From assembly GCA_910577275.1 (NCBI GenBank), contig CAJTMW010000009.1, positions 50,653 through 114,652 of the forward strand: a DNA stretch of 64,000 bases, in the 5' to 3' direction. The position numbers were made by a program, and so were the translations under genes. Each line of letters opens with the position of its first letter. The stretch's first letter is position 1. Source of the DNA: an uncultured Lachnospiraceae bacterium (GTDB taxonomy: Bacteria; Bacillota; Clostridia; Lachnospirales; Lachnospiraceae). Below, piece after piece: positions 45,590 through 53,702 of this stretch. Under the pieces are notes generated by a model. That model was given only the letters and a program-made list of their open reading frames with translations. It did not search any database and was not told the DNA's origin.

Positions 45590-47005
45590 ATGAAGTATTT
45601 CATTTTCGGCACAGGCGACTACTACAATCGCTACAAAAAATGGTTTGACAAAGACAGCGTCCTTGCCCTGCTTGACAACTCGCCCCAAAAGCAAAATACT
45701 TTTATAGACGGAATTGAAGTGCTCTCTCCCGCCCAAGGCGTGCGGCTTTCCTATGACGCCGTCATTATTCTGAGTTTTTATGTGAAGTCAATGAAAGAGC
45801 AGCTGCTTGAGCTGGGCGTATCCGATGACAAAATTTATCATTTCTATGATTTACATAAACTAATCAAACTTGAAGCGTGCAGCAGACCGGTGAGGTATTA
45901 TGGTAAAGCCTTTGAACTTATCAGAGACGGGGAATGCAAAAATAAAATACTGTTGTTATCTCAGGATTTAACTTTTGGAGGACCTTCTCTTGCACTGTTT
46001 CATGGAGCGGAGGTTCTGAAAAAGCATGGGTATGCCGTGGTATACGCGTCCATGCTGGACGGCCCTTTGCGGACAAAGATAGAGGAAGCGGGGATTCCGG
46101 TAGTGGTGGACGAGAATCTGCAGGTGGGAAAAATGCAGGACTGCGGATGGATATCCGGTTTTTCTCTGGTGATATGCAGTACGATTAATTTCCATGTTTT
46201 TCTGGCCGGGAGGGATACGGATATTCCCGTTATATGGTGGATCCATGATTCTCTTTTCTTTTATGATGGAGTTGATAAGGCGCTTTTGCAGGGGATTGAC
46301 CGGAGAAACCTCCGCGTCGTTTCGGTGGGGCCGGTTCCCCGGCAGGCGATACAGTCGTTTTTGCCGGATTTGGAGGTGGGGACGCTGAATTACGGAGTAT
46401 TGGATACGGTGCAGGATAATCGGCGGCATCATGAAAAGAAAGATAAGGTTTGTTTTTTGACGATTGGGTATATTGAAAGCCGCAAGGGGCAGGATATTTT
46501 GATTCAGGCAATCAGGATGCTGCCGGAAGAAGACAGGAAAAAAGCGGAATTTTATCTTGTGGGTCAGGATTCCTCTCTGATGGCGCAGCAGTTAAAGGAA
46601 GAGACGGCCGATTGGGACAACATATTTTTTACAGGTACGGTAGACCGGGAAGAAATCCACAGACTCCTGGCGAAAGGAGACGTTTTAATCTGCCCGTCAA
46701 GGGAGGACCCGATGCCCACGGTGGCGGCGGAGGCAATGATGCACAGCCTTCCCTGTATTTTGTCTGACGCGGCGGGAACGGCGGCATATATTGATAACGG
46801 AAATGACGGACTTATATTTCAAAGCGGGAATGCTTCGAAGCTGGCGGAAAGGATTAGCTGGTGCATCGGGCATTATGACAGCCTTCCGTCCATGGGAGAG
46901 GCGGCCAGAGGGGTATACGAGGCCCGCTTTTCATCGGATGTCTTTGAGCGGGAATTAATGAAGCTGATAAACGCATGTATGAATGAAAAATGTGTGTATA
47001 AATGA
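45590..47005 (+). CDS. GT4 glycosyltransferase with N-terminal Rossmann-like module
   Basis: 471 aa. Residues 1-95 are the recurring module in a divergent form (YFIFGTGDYYNRYKKWF, ALLDNSPQK). The GT4 part has LSQDLTFGGPSLALF, FLTIGYIESRKGQDIL and CPSREDPMPTVAAEAM, the E-x7-E donor motif. The first about 300 bases use a different, more C-rich codon style than the rest, which may mark a fusion joint. RBS GGGGAGAGAAAGG. Confidence 0.8.
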   Translation: MKYFIFGTGDYYNRYKKWFDKDSVLALLDNSPQKQNTFIDGIEVLSPAQGVRLSYDAVIILSFYVKSMKEQLLELGVSDDKIYHFYDLHKLIKLEACSRPVRYYGKAFELIRDGECKNKILLLSQDLTFGGPSLALFHGAEVLKKHGYAVVYASMLDGPLRTKIEEAGIPVVVDENLQVGKMQDCGWISGFSLVICSTINFHVFLAGRDTDIPVIWWIHDSLFFYDGVDKALLQGIDRRNLRVVSVGPVPRQAIQSFLPDLEVGTLNYGVLDTVQDNRRHHEKKDKVCFLTIGYIESRKGQDILIQAIRMLPEEDRKKAEFYLVGQDSSLMAQQLKEETADWDNIFFTGTVDREEIHRLLAKGDVLICPSREDPMPTVAAEAMMHSLPCILSDAAGTAAYIDNGNDGLIFQSGNASKLAERISWCIGHYDSLPSMGEAARGVYEARFSSDVFERELMKLINACMNEKCVYK

Positions 47006-47072
47006 GGGCAGGGCAGAAGGCACGGAGATTGTATGCCGGAGCGGCATAATCCGGGGAGCAGGAGCGAAGCAA

Positions 47073-49232
47073 ATGGCTGATTTGAGGGAAACGTTTAAGC
47101 AGTATAAGGATTGTACGACAGCGTTGTATGGTCTGGGTGTGGAAACGGAAAAGGCTCTGCGGGAGCTTGACGGCGAATTTCATATTGCGGGGCTGCTGGA
47201 CAGCTTTCGGGAGGAAGGGATTTGTTACGGAAAGCAGATAATCTCTCTGACGCAATGTATCCGTTTGCAGGTAAAACTGATTATCGTGGTGGCGAGACCC
47301 GGCTCGTGCAGGGCAATTGCGAAAAGAATCGGAAAATTCTGCATGGAAAATCAGATAGCCCTGATTGATGTGCGGGGGAAGAACCTGGGTGCACAGAACA
47401 GGGAAGTTTATGATTTCGCAGGTGTGGACGGAGTGACGAAAGCGCAGATAAGAGCGCTTATCGCTGACAATGATGTTGTAAGTTTTGATTTATTTGATAC
47501 ACTTGTCATGAGGAGGGCGCTTTTCGACACGGATGTCATTGAACTGACAGACCGCAGGCTGAAAGAAAAGGGAATCGGTATCGAGGATTTTTGCAGTAAA
47601 AGGCAGCAGGCGGAGAAGGAATTGTCAAAGGATACTGCGCCAACACTGGAGGAAATCTACCGGTTTGTGCTGGATAAGGCGGCTGGCGCGGATATTGCGG
47701 CAGATGGGGATAAAACGGAAGGCGCAGATACCAGGGCAGATGGGAATAAAACGGCAACCGCAGGTCTGACGGCAAGGGAACTGGCGGATTTGGAGTGGAC
47801 GGTGGACTGTGGACTGCTTGTGCCGAGAAAAGAGATGTGCGCCCTTCTGTCGGAAATCGTCAGCAGCGGAAAAAAGGTTTATATTGTCTCGGATACCTAT
47901 TACAGCAGGCGGCAGCTGGAAAAAATGCTGGATAAGTGCGGCGTCAGGGGGTATACTGATATTCTGGATTCCAGTGAATATAAGACAGGCAAGCGGCAGA
48001 ATCTGTTTGAAGTACTGAAGGGGATTACAGGGGAGCAGAGGTGCCTGCATATCGGCGACGACATGGAGGCCGATATTGAGGCGGCGAAAAGGCACGGATT
48101 TGATGCGTGTCAGGTTTACAGCGGACTGGATTTGCTGGAAAAGACAGGGTATCTTGGCATGTGGGAACACACAGAGAGCTTGTCGTCCCGGATAAAAATC
48201 GGGTTATTTACAGCCGGGATGTTTAACAGCCCGTTTATGTTTGAAAGGCAGGATAGAAAGCTTTGTGTCAGAGAAAGCTATGATATGGGGTATCTGTTTA
48301 TGGCTCCCATGATAGCTGATTTTGTTGTCTGGTTCCATCATAAGGTGCAGGAGGAAAAGCTGGATAACGTCTGGTTCGGCGCCAGGGACGGCTATCTGAT
48401 AAAGCGGCTTTACGATATGCTTGGCGGCGATGCGTATTCTGTCTATTTCCTTACGTCAAGAATGGCGGCCATAAGGGCGGGCATGGAGGATGAAAAGGAT
48501 ATTGAATATGTGGCTGAAATGAAATTCAGCGGTACGCTGCAGCAGCAGTTAAAGGAGCGGTTCGGTCTGTCGGTGGAAGAAAAGGACGGAACAGAAAAAT
48601 TGCCGGCAGGTACAGTTACAGAAGAAAAGTCTTTGATGGATTATTCCCGTGTGATTTGGGAGAAATCCCGGGAATATAAAAGGAATTATCGCAGGTATCT
48701 GCAGACGCTGCCTTTAGCGGAGGGGGATATTGCGTTTTTTGATTTTGTGGCCAAGGGAACAAGCCAGATGTATATTGGCAGACTGGTGGAAAATCATTTA
48801 AAGGGATTGTATTTTCTTCAGCTTGAAAAGGACAATATGCAGGATAAAAATCTTGATATTACGGCATTTTATGAAAGCAGGGAAGCGGCCGGGAGCGCCA
48901 TTTATGAAAATTATTATATATTAGAAACGGTACTGACATCAAAGGAGCCGTCAATTACAGGGTTTGATGAAGACGGAAAGGCCGTTTTTGCGCGCGAAAC
49001 ACGAACGGAGCGGGATATCGGTTGCATAAAAAGAATGCAGGATGGAATTACAGATTATTTCAGGTCATATATTCAAATATGCCCGGCTTCGGAGATAACC
49101 GTGGACAAACGTCTGGACGAGGTTTTTCTGGAATTGATACACAAATTTAAAATACTGGATAAGGATTTTATAAATCTGAAGGTGGAAGACCCTTTTTTTA
49201 ACAGAATGACAGATATGACAGACTTGATATAA
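47073..49232 (+). CDS. Large HAD-family protein with N-terminal Rossmann-like module
   Basis: 719 aa from the ATG at 47073 (AGGAG upstream); an ATG at 46983 would begin inside the previous gene. Residues about 10-95 are the recurring module (TALYGLGVETEKAL, GLLDSFREEG). Then a HAD domain: SFDLFDTLVMRR (nucleophile region), IVSDTYYSRRQLEKML and HIGDDMEADIEAAK. A further about 300 residues of unknown fold follow (DNVWFGARDGYLIKRLYD). Large HAD proteins of this type (COG5610-like) occur in glycan loci; substrate unknown. A short Ala/Asp/Lys repeat with ADGDKTEGAD and ADGNKTATAG interrupts the HAD cap region. Confidence 0.7.
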   Translation: MADLRETFKQYKDCTTALYGLGVETEKALRELDGEFHIAGLLDSFREEGICYGKQIISLTQCIRLQVKLIIVVARPGSCRAIAKRIGKFCMENQIALIDVRGKNLGAQNREVYDFAGVDGVTKAQIRALIADNDVVSFDLFDTLVMRRALFDTDVIELTDRRLKEKGIGIEDFCSKRQQAEKELSKDTAPTLEEIYRFVLDKAAGADIAADGDKTEGADTRADGNKTATAGLTARELADLEWTVDCGLLVPRKEMCALLSEIVSSGKKVYIVSDTYYSRRQLEKMLDKCGVRGYTDILDSSEYKTGKRQNLFEVLKGITGEQRCLHIGDDMEADIEAAKRHGFDACQVYSGLDLLEKTGYLGMWEHTESLSSRIKIGLFTAGMFNSPFMFERQDRKLCVRESYDMGYLFMAPMIADFVVWFHHKVQEEKLDNVWFGARDGYLIKRLYDMLGGDAYSVYFLTSRMAAIRAGMEDEKDIEYVAEMKFSGTLQQQLKERFGLSVEEKDGTEKLPAGTVTEEKSLMDYSRVIWEKSREYKRNYRRYLQTLPLAEGDIAFFDFVAKGTSQMYIGRLVENHLKGLYFLQLEKDNMQDKNLDITAFYESREAAGSAIYENYYILETVLTSKEPSITGFDEDGKAVFARETRTERDIGCIKRMQDGITDYFRSYIQICPASEITVDKRLDEVFLELIHKFKILDKDFINLKVEDPFFNRMTDMTDLI

Positions 49233-49291
49233 TGGCGGTCTGCGTACCGAAAGGGCGGGGACGGAACAGAGCAAAGATAAGAGGTGTGGCA

Positions 49292-49954
49292 ATGAACTTT
49301 AGTTTAATGGCATCCATGATGTGTGCCAATTACGGCAATCTGGAACGGGAAGTAAGAGAATTAGAGGAAGGCGGTATTGATTCCTTTCATATAGATATTA
49401 TGGACGGGCGGTATGTGCCGAACTATGCAATGTCTTTAAACGATATGCGCTATATCGCGTCGGCGGCAGCAAAGCCCCTGGACGTGCATCTGATGGTGGA
49501 GCATCCCAACAACACCATAGAGATTTTTATCAGCTCTCTGCGCAAGGGGGACACCATTTATATCCACCCGGAAGCGGAGTACCATCCCTCCACCACCCTG
49601 CAGAAGGTGATTAACGCGGGGCTGACGCCGGGAATCGCCATCAATCCGGGAACCAGTGTGGAGACGGTGATGGAGCTTTTGCGCATTGTAAAAAAGGTGC
49701 TTGTGATGACGGTAAATCCCGGCAATGCGGGGCAGATGTTCATGCCTTATGTGGGGAAGAAAATCACAAAGCTTCTTTCCCTGAAGGATGAAATGCATTT
49801 TGAGCTTTACTGGGACGGAGCCTGCAGCGCGGATAAGATACTGGAGTTTGCCCCTAAAGGGGTGGACGGCTTTGTGCTGGGCTCATCCCTGCTTTTCGGG
49901 AAGAAGAAGCCTTACGGGGAGATTTTAAGCGGGATACGGGGGCTCAAATTCTGA
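49292..49954 (+). CDS. Ribulose-phosphate 3-epimerase-like protein
   Basis: 220 aa from the ATG at 49292 (GAGGTG upstream). A TIM barrel with FHIDIMDGRYVPN, DVHLMVEHP and VMTVNPGNAGQMF, the three Rpe signatures, the last differing from the usual NPGFGGQ-F. Rpe interconverts xylulose and ribulose 5-phosphate. Followed by TarI- and TarJ-like genes, it is probably a dedicated copy that supplies the pentulose phosphate for CDP-polyol synthesis rather than the housekeeping enzyme. Confidence 0.78.
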   Translation: MNFSLMASMMCANYGNLEREVRELEEGGIDSFHIDIMDGRYVPNYAMSLNDMRYIASAAAKPLDVHLMVEHPNNTIEIFISSLRKGDTIYIHPEAEYHPSTTLQKVINAGLTPGIAINPGTSVETVMELLRIVKKVLVMTVNPGNAGQMFMPYVGKKITKLLSLKDEMHFELYWDGACSADKILEFAPKGVDGFVLGSSLLFGKKKPYGEILSGIRGLKF

Positions 49955-50046
49955 GGGCAGGAAGGAAAACGTTTTGACATGACCGGCAAAAATCCGGCAA
50001 AAGAATGGCTTTGCCTGTATATTTAATTGTAAGAAAAGGGAAAATT

Positions 50047-50721
50047 ATGAATATAGCGGTGATACTTGCGGGCGGCTTAGGGTTAAGGCTTGGGGAAAGC
50101 CTGCCGAAGCAGTACATAGAGGTGAAGGGCAGGCCGGTGATAAGCTACTGTCTTGATATTTTTGAAAATCATTCCGAAGTGGAGACTGTCTGGATTGTGG
50201 CGGAAGAGCGCTGGCGGGATTTCATTTTGAAGTGGACGGGCGCAAAGTTCAAAGGCTTTTCCATGCCGGGAAAGAACAGGCAGCTTTCTATTTATAATGC
50301 GCTTACCGATATCAGCCCTTTTGCGGATAAAAAGGACCTGGTAATCGTCCATGACGGGGTAAGGCCGCTTGTAAGCGGCGAGCAGATATCAGAGTGTATA
50401 AACGCCTGTAAGACTCACGAGGGGGCGGTTCCCATGCTTCCCATGAAGGATACCGTTTACATGGGAGAGGGCGGCAGGATTACATCTCTCCTTGCGCGGG
50501 AGAAGATTTTTGCAGGCCAGGCGCCGGAGGCGTTCAGGCTGGGAGCTTATTATGAAGCCAATAAGAGGCTGCTTCCCGAAAAAATATTTGCCATAAACGG
50601 CTCCGCGGAACCGGCGGTAATGGCAGGAATGGACATCGCTATGATACCGGGGGACGAAAATAATTTCAAGATTACCACAAAAGCGGATTTGGAGAGCTTC
50701 TGCCGGATAGTGGAGGGGTAA
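50047..50721 (+). CDS. TarI-like polyol-5-phosphate cytidylyltransferase
   Basis: 224 aa from the ATG at 50047. VILAGGLGLRLGESLPKQY, VIVHDGVRPLV and FAGQAPEAFR are the IspD/TarI motifs. It lies between an Rpe-like epimerase and a zinc alcohol dehydrogenase of TarJ type, the usual setting of CDP-ribitol synthesis (TarI uses CTP and ribitol 5-phosphate). The MEP-pathway IspD is probably elsewhere. Which pentitol is made is not certain. It ends 4 bp before the dehydrogenase gene. Confidence 0.78.
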   Translation: MNIAVILAGGLGLRLGESLPKQYIEVKGRPVISYCLDIFENHSEVETVWIVAEERWRDFILKWTGAKFKGFSMPGKNRQLSIYNALTDISPFADKKDLVIVHDGVRPLVSGEQISECINACKTHEGAVPMLPMKDTVYMGEGGRITSLLAREKIFAGQAPEAFRLGAYYEANKRLLPEKIFAINGSAEPAVMAGMDIAMIPGDENNFKITTKADLESFCRIVEG

Positions 50722-50725
50722 TGAT

Positions 50726-51775
50726 ATGAAAGCATGGATGCTGTATGGAATAGATGATTTGCGTTTTGAGACGGCGGCAAAACCGGAACCGAAGGCGGGA
50801 GAGGTACTGGTCAAAGTACTGGCGACGTCGGTCTGCGGTTCGGATATTCCGAGAATTTATAAGAACGGGACTTATTCTTTCCCGCTGATTCCGGGGCATG
50901 AGTTTTCGGGAGTTGTAGAGGAAACCGGGCCGGGCACGGAGGGCGGATGGATTGGAAAGCGCGTAGGGGTTTTTCCGCTGATACCCTGTAAAAGCTGCGG
51001 CCCCTGCCGAAAGAAGCAGTATGAAATGTGCAGAAGCTACGGCTATATAGGTTCCCGGCAAAACGGCAGTTTTGCGGAATATGTGGCGGTTCCCGCAGAT
51101 AATCTGATTGAGGTGCCCGGCAATGTGTCCATGCAGGAGGCGGCGATGTTAGAGCCGATGGCGGTAGCGGTACATGCCTTAAGGAGGGTGATGCCGACGC
51201 CGGAGGATACTGTGGCAGTCCTGGGACTGGGAACCATAGGGATGCTTCTGGTGATGTTTCTGCGGGAAGCCGGAATCAAAAATATGCTCGTGATTGGAAA
51301 TAAGGAATTTCAGAGGCAGGCGGTTTTAAGGGCGGGTCTGCCGGAAGAATGCTTTTGCGACAGCAGAATGCAGAACGCTGAGGAATGGCTTCTGAATCGG
51401 ACAAAAGGGGCAGGCGCCGACGTGGTTTTTGAATGCGTGGGAAGAAATGACACTTATGCGCAGGTAATCAGGCTGACCGCTCCTAAAGGGCGTATCTGCC
51501 TGATTGGGAATCCTTTTACGGATATGCTGCTCAAGAGGGATGTCTACTGGAAAATCCTGAGGAATCAGATTACCGTTACAGGCTCATGGAATTCCACCTT
51601 TACCCATGAGCCGGATGACGACTGGCACTATATTTTAGAGCGGCTGCAGCAGCAAAAAGTAGCGCCCGGTCAGTTGATTTCCCACAGATTTTCCATGGAA
51701 AATCTGGAGCAGGGGCTGCATATCATGCGGGACAAAACCGAGGATTATATCAAGGTCATGGTGTCGGTTTCCTGA
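50726..51775 (+). CDS. TarJ-like zinc-dependent alcohol dehydrogenase
   Basis: 349 aa, medium-chain dehydrogenase. SVCGSDIPR and PGHEFSGVVEETG hold the catalytic zinc ligands; CKSCGPCRKKQYEMC is the structural zinc site; VLGLGTIGMLLV binds NAD(P). TarJ reduces ribulose 5-phosphate to ribitol 5-phosphate with NADPH. Partnership with the TarI-like gene supports this over threonine or sorbitol dehydrogenase activity. The last gene of the long + strand array; its end overlaps the minus-strand gene by 20 bp. Confidence 0.8.
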   Translation: MKAWMLYGIDDLRFETAAKPEPKAGEVLVKVLATSVCGSDIPRIYKNGTYSFPLIPGHEFSGVVEETGPGTEGGWIGKRVGVFPLIPCKSCGPCRKKQYEMCRSYGYIGSRQNGSFAEYVAVPADNLIEVPGNVSMQEAAMLEPMAVAVHALRRVMPTPEDTVAVLGLGTIGMLLVMFLREAGIKNMLVIGNKEFQRQAVLRAGLPEECFCDSRMQNAEEWLLNRTKGAGADVVFECVGRNDTYAQVIRLTAPKGRICLIGNPFTDMLLKRDVYWKILRNQITVTGSWNSTFTHEPDDDWHYILERLQQQKVAPGQLISHRFSMENLEQGLHIMRDKTEDYIKVMVSVS

Positions 51776-52577
51776 GAGGGCAGTCCGACAAGCTTATTTT
51801 ATCCTTAAGTACGCCGAGTCCCGAGTCCTTCAGATAATCCTGCAGAATCGGAAGGGACTGGGAGGAGGTGGGGCCTATGATAATCTCCCCCACCAGGTCC
51901 GGCAGGCGGATATTTAACCTTTCGCACAGTCTGTTTAAATCAAGAGGATAGTATTTCTTAATCCGTCCGGCGGCCACGTGGTATTTGGGCTCCACCGGAA
52001 ACTCGTCTAAAATAAAGGGGGAAACCACCAGCCGGAATTCCTTTTCATTGGAAAAAGAAGGATGCTTAAACGCCGCCGACTGAACCCAGGCTTCATTCAT
52101 CAGCCTTTGCAGCTCGGGGAGACATTCGGAAAATTTGTCGGTTTTTTTAATCAAATCATAAAATTCCCCCACCAGTTGATGGTCGTGCATATCCGCCTGA
52201 TAGTATACCTTCTGGAGCGATACGGCTCCCCCAATCATCTCACGTAAAAGCTTATTGCGGAAAGCAATGCACACTCCCTGGCCGAAACGTCCGTACCGCT
52301 CCCACTGGGCGGCGTCGTCCCGGTACTGGGAGAAGCAGGCCGCATAAGCGGAGTAATGGAATTCCTTTTCCAGCTCTCCCTCAAAAAAGGCTTTGGCCTT
52401 ATGGATTTTTGCATAATCTCCGCTGAGGTTTAACTTTTCAATAACGGCTCCGTAAAGTCCGTTCATAAACAGTCTCATCTCGGAAGCGTCGTTCATGTTA
52501 AGGATATTATTAAGACGCAGCTCCCCGTATCGGATAATTCCGTCAAAGGCAATGAAATCAGTGTAGTGGTACAGCAT
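51756..52577 (-). CDS. DUF2971-family protein
   Basis: 273 aa on the minus strand. The N-terminus LYHYTDFIAFDGIIRYGELRL and NMNDASEMRLF is the family signature, followed by YAACFSQYRDDAAQWERYG and EKEFRLVVSP. DUF2971 proteins are of unknown function; the fold is thought to resemble ADP-ribosyltransferases. A promoter and AGGAGGG lie upstream. It faces the TarJ gene tail to tail and is a break point between the glycan locus and the housekeeping part. Confidence 0.75.
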   Translation of the reverse strand: MLYHYTDFIAFDGIIRYGELRLNNILNMNDASEMRLFMNGLYGAVIEKLNLSGDYAKIHKAKAFFEGELEKEFHYSAYAACFSQYRDDAAQWERYGRFGQGVCIAFRNKLLREMIGGAVSLQKVYYQADMHDHQLVGEFYDLIKKTDKFSECLPELQRLMNEAWVQSAAFKHPSFSNEKEFRLVVSPFILDEFPVEPKYHVAAGRIKKYYPLDLNRLCERLNIRLPDLVGEIIIGPTSSQSLPILQDYLKDSGLGVLKDKISLSDCPLRKPTP

Positions 52578-52598
52578 GGGTATCCCTCCTTACTACAT

Positions 52599-52627
52599 AT
52601 TTTATTATAAATTATTCCCGTTGGCAA
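52599..52627 (-). promoter_or_regulatory. Promoter of the DUF2971 gene
   Basis: Read on the minus strand: TTGCCA at 52627-52622, a 17-bp spacer and TAAAAT at 52604-52599; each hexamer matches consensus in five of six positions. It is 22 bp from the start codon of the DUF2971 gene, with AGGAGGG between. Confidence 0.6.
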
Positions 52628-52793
52628 ACAGGTTTAAATAATGTTTTGAGAACATAAAAGAATTTGGGAGGAAAAGTCTGAATATATTTTTTTCATAAAA
52701 TCCGTTGACAACGGGAAAGCTTGGTAAAGATTCACAAATCGGTGAAGATGGTATTCAAAAAAGAGACTTGTACCGGGAACGGAAAAAGGGGAG

Positions 52794-52863
52794 TTATCCA
52801 CAAAAAAGGGCTTCCAAACAATGATATTTCCACTTATACACTAAGTTATCCACATTATCCACA
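52794..52863 (+). promoter_or_regulatory. Cluster of three perfect DnaA boxes
   Basis: TTATCCACA occurs exactly at 52794-52802, 52846-52854 and 52855-52863, the last two directly abutting. This is the consensus high-affinity DnaA box. The cluster lies in the 479-bp gap between the divergent DUF2971 and hpf genes. It is not oriC by context (no dnaA, dnaN or rpmH), so regulation of hpf, DnaA titration or a secondary site are the options. The rest of the gap has no gene; it contains a CCGTTGACAACGG inverted repeat at 52702-52714. Confidence 0.65.
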
Positions 52864-52992
52864 GACGAAATACCGAAACATGTCCAAAAATTAAATTTGG
52901 ATTAAGAACGGATGTTTTGTGAATTGTGATAAAACCAGGCAAAAACAAATTGTCTGAAAACAGAGGGACTTGAAATTGACGGACAGGAATTG

Positions 52993-53022
52993 TTGCACAA
53001 CAGCCCTGTAATATGGTATAAT
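52993..53022 (+). promoter_or_regulatory. Promoter of hpf
   Basis: TTGCAC at 52993-52998 and a perfect TATAAT at 53017-53022, 18 bp apart; the predicted start near 53029 leaves a short leader with GGAAAGGA before the ATG at 53057. The DnaA boxes end about 130 bp upstream of the -35. Confidence 0.75.
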
Positions 53023-53056
53023 ATTTCCACAATAATCCAAGGAAAGGATGATGCTT

Positions 53057-53584
53057 ATGAAGTTTGTAATTGTTGGAAAAAATATCGAAGTAACACCGGG
53101 GCTGCGCAGCGCAGTAGAGGACAAAATAGGTAAGCTTGAGAGATATTTTACTCCGGAGACGGAGATTCATGTGACCTTGAGCGTTGAGAAAGAAAGGCAG
53201 AAAATCGAGGTGACGATTCCGGTAAAAGGAAACATCATCCGCTCCGAGCAGGTAAGCAACGATATGTATGTTTCCATCGACCTTGTGGAGGAAATCATAG
53301 AAAGACAGCTCAAGAAATACAAGAATAAGCTGATTGACCAGCAGCAGGCGGCGAGCTTCTTCAAGAAAGAATTCATGGAAAAGGAATACATGGAGGACGA
53401 AGAGGTTAAAATTATAAGGACAAAGAAGTTTGACATCAAACCCATGTATCCCGAGGACGCCTGTGTCCAGATGGAGCTTTTGGGCCACAGCTTTTTCGTA
53501 TTCTGCAATGCGGAGACAGACCAGGTGAACGTGGTGTACAAGCGTAAGGGAAATACTTACGGGCTGATTGAACCGGAGTATTGA
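53057..53584 (+). CDS. hpf: Ribosome hibernation-promoting factor, long form
   Basis: 175 aa from the ATG at 53057, 8 bp after GGAAAGGA; ATG 53048 overlaps that site. The N-terminal domain (KFVIVGKNIEVTPGLRSAVE) binds the 30S subunit, and the C-terminal domain (IIRTKKFDIKPMYPEDACVQ onward) dimerises ribosomes into 100S particles. This two-domain form is the normal one in Firmicutes. A single-gene unit: own promoter and own terminator. Confidence 0.92.
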   Translation: MKFVIVGKNIEVTPGLRSAVEDKIGKLERYFTPETEIHVTLSVEKERQKIEVTIPVKGNIIRSEQVSNDMYVSIDLVEEIIERQLKKYKNKLIDQQQAASFFKKEFMEKEYMEDEEVKIIRTKKFDIKPMYPEDACVQMELLGHSFFVFCNAETDQVNVVYKRKGNTYGLIEPEY

Positions 53585-53597
53585 AAAAATTTTGAGT

Positions 53598-53631
53598 AAA
53601 AAAGATGTATGGCATGCCATGCATCTTTTTT
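53598..53631 (+). terminator. Intrinsic terminator after hpf
   Basis: Arms 53598-53612 and 53617-53631 pair over 15 bp around a 4-nt CATG loop with one G-U pair; the stem ends in a run of A on the left and six T on the right, so it could also work for transcripts from the other side. Confidence 0.85.
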
Positions 53632-53702
53632 AAAGCGGCGGGCGGCAAAGACGGCCCTGTGACCGCCGCCGTATAAAAACTTGACGGAAGGAAAACGGGC
53701 GG

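Noticed and set aside
50047..50721. IspD of the MEP pathway, given ispF in the same window
   Set aside because: It lies with Rpe- and TarJ-like genes 6 kb from ispF on the opposite strand; CDP-polyol synthesis explains the context better.
52794..52863. Chromosomal origin oriC
   Set aside because: DnaA boxes are present, but no dnaA, dnaN, recF, rpmH or an AT-rich unwinding element is next to them.
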